Origin: Pyrrhosoma nymphula
Taxonomy: Eukaryota; Arthropoda; Insecta; Odonata; Coenagrionidae
DNA: 64,000 nt
Reading direction: 5' to 3'
Assembly (NCBI GenBank): GCA_963573305.1
Contig: OY754337.1
Coordinates: forward strand, 83,527,094-83,591,093
Made by a program: the position numbers and the translations under genes. Of this stretch, positions 34,843 through 45,410 are shown piece after piece; the stretch's first letter is position 1, and each line of letters begins with the position of its first letter. Below the pieces are notes generated by a model. That model did not search any database, was not told where the DNA came from, and saw nothing but the letters and a program-made list of their open reading frames with translations.

Positions 34843-35597
34843 CTCTAGGCATTTGAAATAGCGTGATCTGAAATGTGCATGAATGGTTGTCGTATCGGTG
34901 ATAGATGTTATGTTGTGTAAATATGTTCCATCTTCAAGTGACATGTGTCCCCGCGACGTTGGTCGTGCGCGGCCAATGAAACGCCCCGGGGTCATGTCGT
35001 AAGCCCTCTTTTGAGCCGCCGTTGTGCAACGAATGGCGGCGGACATCTACGGCGAGGCACTGTGACGTAATGACGGGCGATGGCAAATACCGCTAGTTGG
35101 TCGCCTTTGGAGATTTCGTCGGTTCAACATTCCGAGAGTATTTCGCTTTCTTCGGAATGTGCTGTCGCGGGTGGAAAATTCGCCTGCGACTCCGGCCTCG
35201 CCCCGGGCGACCCGACACCAAACTATCCCGGGTCTGCCCCTCCGGAATCAGCCGAAATCTCACCCATTGTTGCTTAAGTGTCCTTCGAAACGAAACGGCG
35301 TGCGATTGCTGATCTGAAGGCTCCGAGATGTACAGGCCTCTCGAATTCCGATCGTCATTTGTTTTTAATGAAATGGTCTAATATTATAAATGTCCTATCG
35401 AGGCTATGGGAACAATGCTCCAGTAGAAGGTTGCTGTGGCAGCTAAGAGTTGGTTATCACCGTAAATATTACTTTTAAGAAGATAACAAACCGTAACTGA
35501 TAGATGCAGTTATTCTTAAACTGTGCTATTATCAAAATATAAGGGCACCAAATATAAAGACGCCTGATTTAAGTGACGAGACTAATTTTGATATTTA
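34843..35597. other. CpG-rich patch, no gene called
   Basis: About 34945-35275 is the most CpG-rich unique segment of the window and has overlapping ORFs at 35080-35312 in two frames. I see no start context, domain or splice structure that would make it a gene. It could be a promoter-associated CpG patch of something outside my recognition. Confidence 0.3.
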
Positions 35598-35715
35598 TGA
35601 AGAAAGAAATACTAAAGGTAGATAGGGCACGGCACGTGTAAGAATTCGTTGGATATTCTGACTTTCATCATAACCTACCTCTAACCGGTAGATTACTCTA
35701 ATGAATGAATGAATC
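35598..35715 (+). mobile_element. RTE-2 LINE 3' tail fragment
   Basis: The final roughly 15 codons plus 3' UTR, ending in CTAACCGGTAGATTACT and AATGAATGAATGAAT. It lies about 210 bp from the 3' end of the full-length RTE-1 copy. Confidence 0.8.
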
Positions 35716-35873
35716 TGTGTCATTTACCGTAAAGTTCTTTGAACAGGTTTTGGATGTTTTTTGCAGGTAATTTTTTTCTGCGACCTAAATTCCAACTATT
35801 TTTGTTCCAATAGAACAATGTATCCTTTGGTTATTAAATTTATAGGGAAGTCAAGCCACACTTTCACCCCATA

Positions 35874-35878
<5 letters not shown>

Positions 35879-35926
<48 letters not shown>
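35879..35926. repeat. (TA)n microsatellite at the 3' border of RTE-1
   Basis: About 24 TA units directly abutting the (GAAT)n tail of the full-length RTE-1. A second TA tract abuts its 5' end at 39297-39319, so the element probably inserted into one TA microsatellite. Confidence 0.95.
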
Positions 35927-35928
<2 letters not shown>

Positions 35929-38900
35929 CATTCATTCAAGTATTCTACCAGCTGATTGGTAGGTTCTTGGACAGTCCCCATTTTGTATCCCAAACTAATA
36001 GAAATTGTCTCGCATTCCCTCCTAAGGCTGGCCCGTTATTAGATCCCTCTTCAATTCTTCATATCTTCTACCTCCTCTTATTTCGTCCAGAATTCCTATC
36101 CTCTTCCTTCCTCTCCCACGCTTCCCCAGTGTTCTCCCCTCTATCACTCTCTTCAACATGCCCTCTCCTCTCAAAACCTCCTCCATCCATCTCTTCTGCC
36201 TTCTCCGAACCTCTGCCACAAGCTTCCTCTCCTCTCCGACCATATCCAATACCTCCTCGTTCGTTTTTCTCGCCATCCAGCTAACCTTCTCCATCCTTCT
36301 CCAAACCCACATCTCAAACGCCTCTAGTCTACGCACATCCTCCCTTCGCAAAGACCAAGTTTCCGACCCATATAGCGCCACGCTCCATATTAAAGTTTTC
36401 ACCAGCCTCTTCTTTACGTCTCTTCTCAGACCCCCCCTCATCAATTCCCTTCTCTTCGAAAATGCTTCTTTAGCTAGCGCAATTCTGCATCTGATGTCCT
36501 TACCATTAAACCCATTCGCCTCCAAAATACTACCCAGATACGTAAACTGCTCGACCTGCTCTATCTTCTGCCCTCCCACCCTTATATTCAGCCCCGCCTT
36601 CTTACTTCTAGAAAATCTCATTACTTTCGTTTTCATGTGATTTATCTTCATCCCATACTTTCCGCACTGCACCTCTAATGCATTCACCATTGACTGTAAC
36701 CCCTTGGCCGACTGACTAACCAATGCTTGATCATCTGCAAATCTCACTGATTTTATCAGCTCCCCTCCTACCTTTATTCCTACCGCCTCCTCCCCCCATG
36801 CCTCCCTTACCATTTCTTCTGAATACACATTAAAAAGCAACGGCGATAGTGGGCACCCTTGCCGCACTCCCCGTCCTATCGTGGCCCATCCCGATTCTCC
36901 ATTGGCTACCCTAACCTGCGCAGTCTGATTCATATACAAATTTCGAATCAGACGCCTGTCCCTCCAATCGACCCCTAATTTCTTCAACACTCCCATTAAT
37001 TTCGTCCATTCCACCCGATCAAACGCCTTCTCGAAATCTACGAAGCATGCAAAAACATCCTGCCCATACTCTAGGTTTCTTTCTACTAGCGTCCTCATCA
37101 CCGCTATAGCGTCTCGCGTTCCCGTCCCTCTCCTAAACCCGAACTGGTCGTCACCCAGGTATTCATTTGCCTTCTTCTCTAGCCTTCTGTTTAGAATCCT
37201 CAGAACTACTTTGGCCGCGTGGGATATTAAGCTTATTGTCCTATAGTCTTCACAAGTTTTTGCCTTACTCTTCTTCGGTATAGGAATTAGTACAGTCTTC
37301 GCGAAGTCTTCCGGCCACACTCCATTCTCATAAATCCTACGAATAAGCGCAAAAAGTTTTCCCCTTCCGATCTTCCCCATGCTCTTTAATAACTCTGCAG
37401 GTATGTCATCTATTCCCACCGCCTTATTCCTTTTCATGTCTCGTAGAGCTCTTTCGATTTCGCTATCTAGGATACTTGGTCCGATGCCATCTCTGTCGAT
37501 ATCGTCTTCCCTTTCTATATCTAACCTATTGGGCCTCATTTCTTTACCATACAGCTCTTCCACATACTCCTTCCACCTCTCCTGGATCTCTCTCGGTTCT
37601 ACGATCACCTTTCCCGTCTTGTCTGTTATCGTTGTAATTCCCCTTCCCTTATTACCACCCGTCAGTTCCTTTACTCTCCGATATAATGCATCTGCTCTTC
37701 CCTCTTTTTGGTATTTCTCTAACGCGTCGATCTGTTCACTCCACCACGCCTCTCTTGCTTTCTTTGTTTCTCTTCTAAGCCTGTTATTAAATTCTCGGTA
37801 CTTTCTCTTACCTAGCTCTGAGTTTACGCTCTTCCATTTCCTTCTCTTCTCCATCTCCCTGATCATCTCCTTCGTGATCCACGGTTTTCTAATTTTAGTT
37901 GCGCTCACTACGCCTACCGTTGCTTTCGCAGCTTCTACAATTCCATTTTTCAAACTTCCCCATTCATTTTCCACTGATCTAACTCCATGATCCTCACCCA
38001 TTATCTCATCCACCTTCTCTCGATACTTCTTCTTCATTGCCCCAGTTAATGCCTCCGTATTCCACTTTCGTACCCTCCTTCCCATCCTTATCTTTTTCAG
38101 TTTTACCCGACATTTCATGACTAATAAGTTGTGGTCTGTGTCTGCATCAGCTCCTGGATAAGTATGCGAGTTTTTAACACTATTCCTGTATCTGTGACGT
38201 ACCATTATGTAATCTATCTGGAACCTATCTGTGTCTCCCGGCTTCTTCCAAGTGTACCTACGTCGAGGATGATGTCTGAACCATGTATTCGTAATTACTA
38301 GGTTATTTCTGCGGCAAAACTCCACAGCTTTCTCGCCCCGGTCGTTTCTCCTTCCTAGCCCGTAATCGCCCACCTCTCTCCCATCTCTTCCTTCATCCAC
38401 CACCGCGTTCCAATCCCCCATTACTACCAGGTGCTTACTTCCTGGTATCCTACCAATTATTTCCTCTAGCTGATCGTACACCCCATCTACCTCCTCCTCT
38501 TTATGATTAGAGGTAGGCATATAAACCTGGATTATAACTAAATTCGTTGGTTCTGCTTTTAGCTCCACGACTATTATCCTATCACTCACCTGTTCTGCAT
38601 ACACTACTTTTCTACCTAGTTTCCTATTCATTACGAATGCAACCCCGCGCTGACTTTCATTCCCTCCACTATAGATTACTCTATAGTCGCCGCTCCAGTA
38701 ATCTCCGTCATCCTTCCATCTTACTTCACCCAGACCCATGATGTCTACACCCACCCTCTCCATTTCTTGCTTTATATTCTCTAGCTTCCCCGCCCTCAGC
38801 ATAGTCCTAACATTCCACGTGCCTATTCTGATAGTTTCGTTCCTCTTCTTTATCTTCTTTTCCTCTGCTGCTGCTACGTCTGAGCAAGGATTTCGTGTGA

Positions 38901-39297
38901 TGACGACCGCAGGGGCCTTGCTCCCACCGCTGCCGGGCACGACACCCGGCCCTCTTGGCCGAGTCCCGTAGTTGCCAGGATTCATTATCAATTGAGAACT
39001 GTCCATAATTTCAAGGCTTTTGTTTTAATTGAGATAGTATTCCGTGGCCTTACTCAATAGTGTTTTTTACGTGACACCATCACTTCAGAGGCCGCCCCAC
39101 TGGGGTCAGACGCCTTTTGCAGCCGCCTCACTGAGGTACAGACGCTGCGCGGACTACCATTCGTCTGTCTCCTAACCTTCGACCAATCTGGCATGGGTGA
39201 CCCTACCAGGAGCAATGTTCCCGCCAGTGCAGCTCTAGGGGTCATCGGAGCACGCAAGCCCTTCAACCACGACAAGGTTGTAGTCCAAGAGAAGAGA
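35927..39297 (-). mobile_element. Full-length RTE-type LINE (RTE-1), about 3.37 kb
   Basis: Transcribed on the minus strand. The 5' UTR of about 290 bp (39007-39297) includes 'TTGTCGTGGTTGAAGGGCTT' and 'GGTAGGGTCACCCATGCCAG', which resembles the 5' leader of RTE elements in other animals as I remember them. It is followed by one ORF, a 3' UTR of about 90 bp, the CTACC/GGTAG hairpin (35948-35966 region) and a GAATGAATGAAA tail. (TA)n tracts flank both sides, so no unique target duplication can be defined. As the only copy in the window with a complete ORF and 5' UTR, it is the likely youngest insertion. Confidence 0.9.
36022..39006 (-). CDS. RTE-type endonuclease/reverse transcriptase polyprotein
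   Basis: This 994-codon ORF encodes the protein that nicks genomic DNA and copies the LINE RNA in place (target-primed reverse transcription). An N-terminal AP-like endonuclease at about residues 60-310 shows GTWNVRTM (62-69), LGEVRW with E94, VVMGDWN (194-200), YTW (251-253), DYIMV (275-279) and the terminal DTDHNLL (299-305). The RT domain at about 530-800 shows LIPIPKKSKAKTCEDYRTIS, FGFRRGTGTRD, FVDFEKAFD (655-663, catalytic D657), GVRQGCPLSP (713-722) and FADDQ (756-760). A basic C-terminal region begins after YGSETW (879-884). The ATG is the first in its frame after a TAA seven codons upstream. Nothing is missing and the length is normal for RTE, so it may be active. It is often mislabelled 'craniofacial development protein 2-like' in annotations. 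Confidence 0.93.
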   Translation of the reverse strand: MDSSQLIMNPGNYGTRPRGPGVVPGSGGSKAPAVVITRNPCSDVAAAEEKKIKKRNETIRIGTWNVRTMLRAGKLENIKQEMERVGVDIMGLGEVRWKDDGDYWSGDYRVIYSGGNESQRGVAFVMNRKLGRKVVYAEQVSDRIIVVELKAEPTNLVIIQVYMPTSNHKEEEVDGVYDQLEEIIGRIPGSKHLVVMGDWNAVVDEGRDGREVGDYGLGRRNDRGEKAVEFCRRNNLVITNTWFRHHPRRRYTWKKPGDTDRFQIDYIMVRHRYRNSVKNSHTYPGADADTDHNLLVMKCRVKLKKIRMGRRVRKWNTEALTGAMKKKYREKVDEIMGEDHGVRSVENEWGSLKNGIVEAAKATVGVVSATKIRKPWITKEMIREMEKRRKWKSVNSELGKRKYREFNNRLRRETKKAREAWWSEQIDALEKYQKEGRADALYRRVKELTGGNKGRGITTITDKTGKVIVEPREIQERWKEYVEELYGKEMRPNRLDIEREDDIDRDGIGPSILDSEIERALRDMKRNKAVGIDDIPAELLKSMGKIGRGKLFALIRRIYENGVWPEDFAKTVLIPIPKKSKAKTCEDYRTISLISHAAKVVLRILNRRLEKKANEYLGDDQFGFRRGTGTRDAIAVMRTLVERNLEYGQDVFACFVDFEKAFDRVEWTKLMGVLKKLGVDWRDRRLIRNLYMNQTAQVRVANGESGWATIGRGVRQGCPLSPLLFNVYSEEMVREAWGEEAVGIKVGGELIKSVRFADDQALVSQSAKGLQSMVNALEVQCGKYGMKINHMKTKVMRFSRSKKAGLNIRVGGQKIEQVEQFTYLGSILEANGFNGKDIRCRIALAKEAFSKRRELMRGGLRRDVKKRLVKTLIWSVALYGSETWSLRREDVRRLEAFEMWVWRRMEKVSWMARKTNEEVLDMVGEERKLVAEVRRRQKRWMEEVLRGEGMLKRVIEGRTLGKRGRGRKRIGILDEIRGGRRYEELKRDLITGQP

Positions 39298-39321
39298 TAT
39301 ATATATATATATATATGTATA
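39297..39321. repeat. (TA)n microsatellite at the 5' border of RTE-1
   Basis: About 11 TA units with one interruption, abutting the start of the LINE 5' UTR. Confidence 0.9.
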
Positions 39322-40364
39322 TATTTTTTTAAAGTGTCAAAGTAACATAAGGTGTGGGGACCTAAATTCCCTTTTATCATTTTGACCTCGATGTCGGAAT
39401 CGATTCCCATTCTCCCGTTCACTCCCACATCTGGCCAATAAATGCTCGCGTTGATCATCGCCCGTGATCCCCGGTGCATCATGGGACTAATGGCCGTTAA
39501 AATGCCCATCTTTGCGCCTCAAACCGATCGATATCGCGAGACGAAGGTGAATGTTTTCCCATAAACATCGACGATGGCTGGCCCGACGCGAGCGTCGAAA
39601 TGCGCGTATTATTAACTCTTGGCCCTCCGTTAATGGTCCAGATGATGCTTATTAAATAGAATCTCCGAAATACGCCCAGGGTAGTCGGATGTTAAATGCC
39701 CAGTGTTGAAGGGTTGGACGACAGATTGTTATGGTGACCGAATTGTTTTGGCTTTTACGATTGGGCGTAGCCGTTTAGCGGTGGGACCTAATTTCAAAGA
39801 GATGGACAAAATATGGAAACCATTATTTGATCAATTCGGAATATGTTGCGTGCAAATTGCTAAAGTTGTTTATTACGAATTTTAAGCGGGTATAAAAAAC
39901 AAAATGGCTGACCAAACATGGCTGATGAAAAAAATGTATTTTTGAACGGAAATTCTTGCTTACAGGTTTATGTGACAGCTTGTAGCGAATTTCAAATGAT
40001 GACTGATAAAATATAGGCGTATGAGTCGCCTGTAAGTGCAGAAGTTATGTTAAGGCCCTCCTCGATTGCCACACTGTTACTGGTACTTGTAGTTTTTCTA
40101 ATTTGATCGTTGTCCAATGTCCATGTATTTCTTTATTCCAATCTATGTGATAATTTTATAAAGTACATTAAATGGCCAATGATACGCAATACTAACGCTG
40201 ACATGTAGGTTTTAGTTGCGCAACTGTTTGGTTACGTGAGTATAAAGGGTTCTTACGTGACACCACTCTTATGGTTTGTTAGTTGCCCAAGCAAAAAAAA
40301 GTGATATTCTTTGAATTCCCGTAGTCGTTGAGAGCAAAGTTCGAAGATTGGTCGATCGATTAGT
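39322..40364. other. No recognised feature
   Basis: The minus-strand ORF 39054-39509 runs through part of this region and the LINE 5' UTR but crosses the TA tract and is incidental. Nothing else recognised. Confidence 0.4.
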
Positions 40365-41172
40365 TTAAGGTGGCTGGTCTAAAAAACCAAAGTGAACAGA
40401 TTTTCTTAAAAATTTCCAAATATGTTCCTTTTTGGATATTCTATGGAATATCGAAGAAAAAACGGGGGATCATCGACATACTTTTTGCGATATTTTAGAT
40501 TCTTTAAACATGGAGCCTTATGGCGCTCTCCACTCCAATAGGATAAATTACGCACTTTCTCCATTCCTACTGAACAGATTTCAACCAAAGACTGATATAA
40601 TGTAGCTCCAATAAATTAAAATCTATTCTGAAAAAATAATTTAATACTATCGACTGAAATGTTTCGTAAATACGATTAAAAAATATGTATGCGAGAATTT
40701 CAAATGTCGCGCGCGGCTATGTGGTGTAAAGTTGGCAACGTGGCACAAAAAAGTACGGAACATGCTAAGCAGAGACACGTGTTGCAGCGTGTTGCAAAAT
40801 GGACACTGTTGCCGGATTATAAACGAAAGATAAAATAATGCATAGAAACATATTTTAATACTAGTTCGCATTCGAGTGACAATATATCTTCATTAAAATA
40901 CTTATTTTGAATTCTATGGCCACGGGTGTGAACTGTTTTCGGAAAATTAATTTCGCAAAAATGACTTAAGAAATTAATCAAGTCTGCATCTAAGCAAATT
41001 TTGATGGCAATGTGGAAATTTAAAGGACAATATTTCAGAATGTACCTAAGACATAAGTCATTCCTACTGAATATAGTACAACTACGACCTATTATTTAAA
41101 TTTTAAACCAGCATTAAAATTTAAGTAACTAAATTTCTCAATGACTAACGATTACCCGACCAGCCACCTTAA
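40365..41172. mobile_element. TTAA-type TIR element, family C, 808 bp
   Basis: TTAAGGTGGCTGGTC at 40365-40379 is matched perfectly inverted by GACCAGCCACCTTAA at 41158-41172, so the TIRs plus TTAA border are at least 15 bp. The interior is AT-rich without a transposase. The ORFs at 40406-40588 and 40647-40871 are short and unrecognised. The terminal TTAAGGTGG is shared with family B. Confidence 0.8.
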
Positions 41173-42122
41173 TTATAAATTGTATATCATCGCCTAGACT
41201 AAATGAATGCAATGCCTGGTTTACTGCAGAGTTAAGTATAATGATTATTCTTTCAGGTTGACTTGCTTGAATTTCGTGTTAAAGGAGCGTACTATTTTTA
41301 TCAATTACTTTTTGTCATTCCTCAACTGAAGGTATGCTCTAATATTCCTGTATTATTGGACTGTCAAGGGATAGATATTTCTCACGGCATGTCCCTTTTG
41401 AGCGAAGCTCTAATTGACTCATATTGTTCAATGTGTGTACTGACAGTCCGTATTCTTTTCTTTTTAGGTATGTGCCAGCTGCCACGGCTATCGACTAATT
41501 CCCTACTGTGTTCAGTTCATCCCCCGGCGGAAATGGTATGTTTACGTGCCTGTGGTGAGTGCTGAGCGATGCGTCCTTTCTCTCAATGGCACGTTCTCTT
41601 AATTGCAGCGAATAACTCGGGAGGGACCAGGTGAAAGTCCTTTTTTTTAAATTCACATGATAATTGAATTCCGTGCTCGGAGAAGTTTTTGCATTTGTTG
41701 ATTCTGTCTGCACTGGTATGGTCGGCGGCTGCCGCGATTAGAATTTCAGATGAGTAGTTTTTTTTTAAAACGTCGCTGGTGTTTTTACCGATAACAATCG
41801 CCCCATGAAGACTTAAGTAACTGACCAATAACAAACTTAATTCAGAGGCTGTAAGGATCGCGATGCATACAAATCTGTCCATTCACAGCTAATGATATGG
41901 AAATATTTGTTTTTGTTTTCGGTTCTTGCCTTCCCTAGCAACTAACATACGAAGGTATGAGTGATACGAGGATTGAGTCGTGCATCACATAAAATATTTT
42001 CCGACAGAAATGAAAAGGCATAATTTTGTTAACAACCGCAAACTTTCGATGTGATAAATTAAATGTTGTGCACATTGTTTTAAACCAGAAACTTTTCTTG
42101 AATTTCGTTTTTTTTGGAACAA
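41173..42122. other. No recognised feature
   Basis: ORFs at 41263-41565 (+) and 41495-41882 (-) have no recognised motif. Confidence 0.35.
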
Positions 42123-42662
42123 TTTGCTAAAGAAGCATTTTCGAAGAGAAGGGAATTGATGAGGGGGGGTCTGAGAAGAGACGTAAAGAAGAGGCTGGTG
42201 AAAACTTTTATATGGAGCGTGGCGCTATATGGGTCGGAAACTTGGTCATTGAGAAGGGAGGATGTGCGTAGACTTGAGGCGTATGAGATGTGGGTTTGGA
42301 GAAGGATGGAGAAGGTTAGCTAGATGGCAAGAAAGACGAACGAGGAGGTACTGGATATGGTCTGAGAGGAGAGGAAGCTTGTGGCAGAAGTTCAGATAAG
42401 GCAGAAGAGATGGATGGATGAGGTTTTGAGAAGAGAGGGCATGCTGAAGAGAGTGGAGAACACTGGGGAAGCGTGGAAGAGAAAGGAGGAGGATAGGAAT
42501 TCTGGACGAAATAAGAGGAGGTAGAAGATATGAAGAATTGAAGAGGGATCTAATAACGGGCCATCCTTAGGAGGGAAAGCGAGACAATGTCTATGAGGTT
42601 TGGATACAAAATGGGGACTGTTCAAGAACCTACCAATCAGCTGGTAGAATACTTGAATGATG
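42123..42662 (+). pseudogene. RTE-1 LINE, 5'-truncated copy
   Basis: Begins at KEAFSKRRELMRGGLRRD, passes YGSETWSLRREDVRRLEAYE, then hits a stop in place of the W of KVSW and another in MVGEERKL. A roughly 10-bp deletion lies near 42455. The 3' UTR and hairpin (about 42630-42650) are intact. Non-functional. Confidence 0.85.
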
Positions 42663-43576
42663 AATGGACTCTTGGGGGAGCATACACCTCCTGCCAGACG
42701 CTAAAGTGACCTCTAGGGGCTGGAATGCAATTCTAAATACTGCTTTTGTGGAAGGGGTCTGTGAGGGGCTGGGTTACCACTGGGATATACGAATATAAAT
42801 ATGGCCCAAGACAGAAAGAAGTTGGTTTTTTTTCGCAAACTATTGTTATCCGAATAAAATCAATGCATATCTTATGTCACTTGATAAAATGTGAGGTGGT
42901 CCATTGAAAGATTGCACTGGGAAAAAATAAGTGATGTAACATTGTAAGATATTACAGATATATGGTTGGTGTAACTCCTGTGAGAAGGCAGTTTTAACCA
43001 GAGTTTTCCTGTCTCGATTTTTCAGAAATTTTATTTCAATTAAACGTGGCAATTGGATTTTTCCCCGGGTTGCAATTAAAGGTAGGGATAATGAAAATGT
43101 CCCTGTGAAATTTATGCTTTTCATTTGGTAGTGGAATTCAAATTAACGTTTAACATTCTGTAATAAATTATTCAATTTTTCAAATATTTTTAAGCTAATT
43201 AAGAAAACCTGGTAACTAAATTTATCCGGAAATTAAAAATTTCATTGAGAATGAAACATGTAGGTCAAAATTGATAATTTAATCCAGTAATCAATTTTAC
43301 CATTTCTAGAATAAATATGATTTTTACCTAGAGCACATATTCTAGTTAATTACGAAACTACCTCATTTTATGAAAAAAATAAGCATTTCTATTTGAAAGA
43401 ATGTTTAGAGGTCAACATTTATGAAATAATCCTGGAATGTTTCCACGAAAAAAAATAAAACGCAAAAAAAGTATAGCAGCAGAGCTGTATTTTTTTGCGG
43501 AACTTAATTGACGGGTAATTGCTTATTCACTCGCCAGCCGAGGTATGTTAATACCAGCACGTCATTACGGGGTTAA

Positions 43577-43620
<44 letters not shown>

Positions 43621-44031
43621 CGGAATTCCTTTTACTGCAACCGCCACTACTTGAATTCTTTTTCGGTGCCATAAGCGGCGACTAATTAAGCGTATCCAAC
43701 ACAGCCCACCCTCGCGACCTGGACAACGGCGAAAGGGAAAAAATTAAAATCACGTGCGCACAGACTAGCTATGTAATCCATATCCGTTTTTGACCTCTTG
43801 TCGTGCCTTCGGGGATTAGGTACTCGTGAAAAAGAAAAAAAAAATTCGTGTATTTATAAATTGGATATTCATGAGGGTAGTTTAATGACACGACAGTTAC
43901 GTGATAGAAAAAAAAAATTAACGCGAGAATTTCTGCGCCGACGGAGAGTGCGTAAAAAAATATTAGACCTATTTTTTCTATTTTTTTTCTTCAATTTTAT
44001 TTGTTTTTCAAGAAGACATCTCCCTATTTTC
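42663..44031. other. No recognised gene; (TA)n at 43581-43618
   Basis: AT-rich sequence with a TA microsatellite of about 19 units at 43581-43618. The ORF at 43798-44052 and its antisense partner are lysine/phenylalanine-rich compositional artefacts. Confidence 0.4.
43581..43618. repeat. (TA)n microsatellite
   Basis: About 19 TA units, with no mobile element at its borders, unlike most other TA tracts in the window. Confidence 0.9.
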
Positions 44032-44941
44032 TTGAAGGTGGGTTCATCTTGAAAAGGCTTAAACGTAATTTTATTCATATTCCGGCTGTTTGTAGAAAAA
44101 ACGCGACCTCTTTTCGATACGAACACTTAGGATATCTTACGTTTCCTCGCTATTTTTTGGCTTCGCATAACTGAACTTGAAAATAAATTATGTTGAATGT
44201 GGAACTGGGTGAAGCATTTGAAAAAAATAGTATTTTTCTATCTAATAAGAATGTATTTTTTCGTAATAGAGACCATTAGAAACAAATATGCATGTGCATG
44301 GATGCTCATTACGCTGTTTCCTGTCGGGATAGGCCCTAAAAAGAAGTTAAATTCTTGGTGATAGGTCTACCTGACTCTACCTAAATAAGTCAAGGTTAAT
44401 TGAATGTTAGTAAAATATAGGAACATTTTCATCATATGTTTTGAGTTATTACGAAATTATTACCATATTGGAAGTCACAATACGTTAATTCAATGGAATG
44501 GGTGCTAAAGTCGGCTAATATGGCTGAAAATACTTTTATCTGCCACCCTTTTGGCTCTATTTATCATCTTCGAGTGATTTTTCACCGATTTTTGTTCGTT
44601 AAAAATAATATACAATCATTTTATGGTTATTCAATGGAAAGGGCGCTATATTCGGCTAATACGGCTGGTTATACTTTTATCTGCCACCGTTTTGGCTCTA
44701 TTTATCATCTTCGACTGATTCGTCTGCGATTTTTGTTCGTTAAAAAAATTAAATATTTTAAATAATAAAATTATCTATTTTTTTGTCGAATCATCTGCGC
44801 AATTTGTAACGAAATTTTGTTTTGTTATAGCTAAGGCATTCATCATAAAAAAACAGTTTTTTTAAGCATTACAAACGAAAAGGTGGAAATCTTTATTTGT
44901 TATGACGACACACACAGTTGCGCAGTAGAGGACCTCTTTAT
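44032..44941 (+). mobile_element. TTAA-type MITE, family B, diverged copy with internal duplication
   Basis: The left end TTGAAGGTGGGTTCATC and right end 'CACACAGTTGCGCAGTAGAGG ... CTCTTTA' align with the intact family B copy at 62462. Interior blocks also align (TTTATTCATATTC near the left end, 'GAAGTCACAATACG' and 'GTCGGCTAATATGGCTG' in the middle). The copy is about 350 bp longer, partly because one block is duplicated in tandem at 44489-44770. It is the most diverged member here. Confidence 0.65.
44489..44770 (+). repeat. 144-bp tandem duplication inside MITE B
   Basis: Two units, about 44489-44632 and 44633-44770, both contain 'TTCAATGGAA', 'CGGCTAATA', 'ACTTTTATCTGCCACC', 'TTTTGGCTCTATTTATCAT' and 'GATTTTTGTTCGTTAAAAA'. 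Because 144 is a multiple of three, one frame stays open across both and gives a 90-codon ORF with an internal repeat (F-I-C-H-x-F-G-S-I-Y-H-L-R twice). This is an apparent protein repeat with no evidence of being coding. Confidence 0.75.
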
Positions 44942-45339
44942 CTAACTAACTGCCTACTCCCTTCACCCCTACACCCCGCTATCAACCGTTTAAATCCCTC
45001 CTTCCCAACCCCTTTACCCTTTTTAGTATATTACGACCCTGGAAAAGGATTAGTTCGCCGTGTGGCGTCCTAATTTGCATTTCCTCTTCGTGGGTATTGG
45101 TAACCCTTGGGAGCCCCAAGTTCGGTTTTCTCTCCACGCCTTGCTCCTCCTCTCACATCCTTCTCTCTCCTTCATCCCTCTTTGTTCTCACTCACTCTGC
45201 CAATATCTCTCTGTCTGCGTGTGTTTGTCTCTCTGGGAGAGGGTCGGAGTTAGGCGGGGAGGTTACCGGCACATTCTCTCACTCTCAGCCACGCAAACCG
45301 AATCGCTCCTTCTCGCCCGTCATCTACTTAACGTCCCGA
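44942..45339. other. No recognised gene; C/T-rich
   Basis: Pyrimidine-rich sequence at about 45130-45230 with overlapping ORFs. Nothing recognised. Confidence 0.35.
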
Positions 45340-45410
45340 GGCATCTGCATCTACAAAATACCCTGCAATCCACCTCAAGGGTGTGTGGCAGGGGGTGAGT
45401 ACTCACCAAC
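45340..45410 (+). repeat. Hairpin block resembling a common arthropod repeat
   Basis: 'ACCCTGCAATCCACC' and 'GGTGTGTGGCAGGGGGT' face each other around CTCAAG and can pair (CCAC with GTGG, CCCTGC with GCAGGG). I recall similar CCGCAA-CCACC...GGTGTGTGGCGGAGGGTAC blocks as widely dispersed in arthropod genomes, but I cannot name the element. The open frame continuing to 45615 is not recognised. Confidence 0.35.

Noticed and set aside
36158..37990. Plus-strand ORFs of 160 and 203 codons (36158-36640, 37379-37990) as genes
   Set aside because: They are antisense shadows of the RTE-1 ORF; equivalents appear opposite every RTE copy (for example 49016-49396), and their Ser/Leu/Pro-rich sequence mirrors the charged LINE protein.
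39054..39509. Minus-strand 151-codon ORF as an RTE ORF1
   Set aside because: Its first half lies outside the element and crosses a (TA)n tract; the second half is the 5' UTR read in one frame. No RNA-binding motif is visible.
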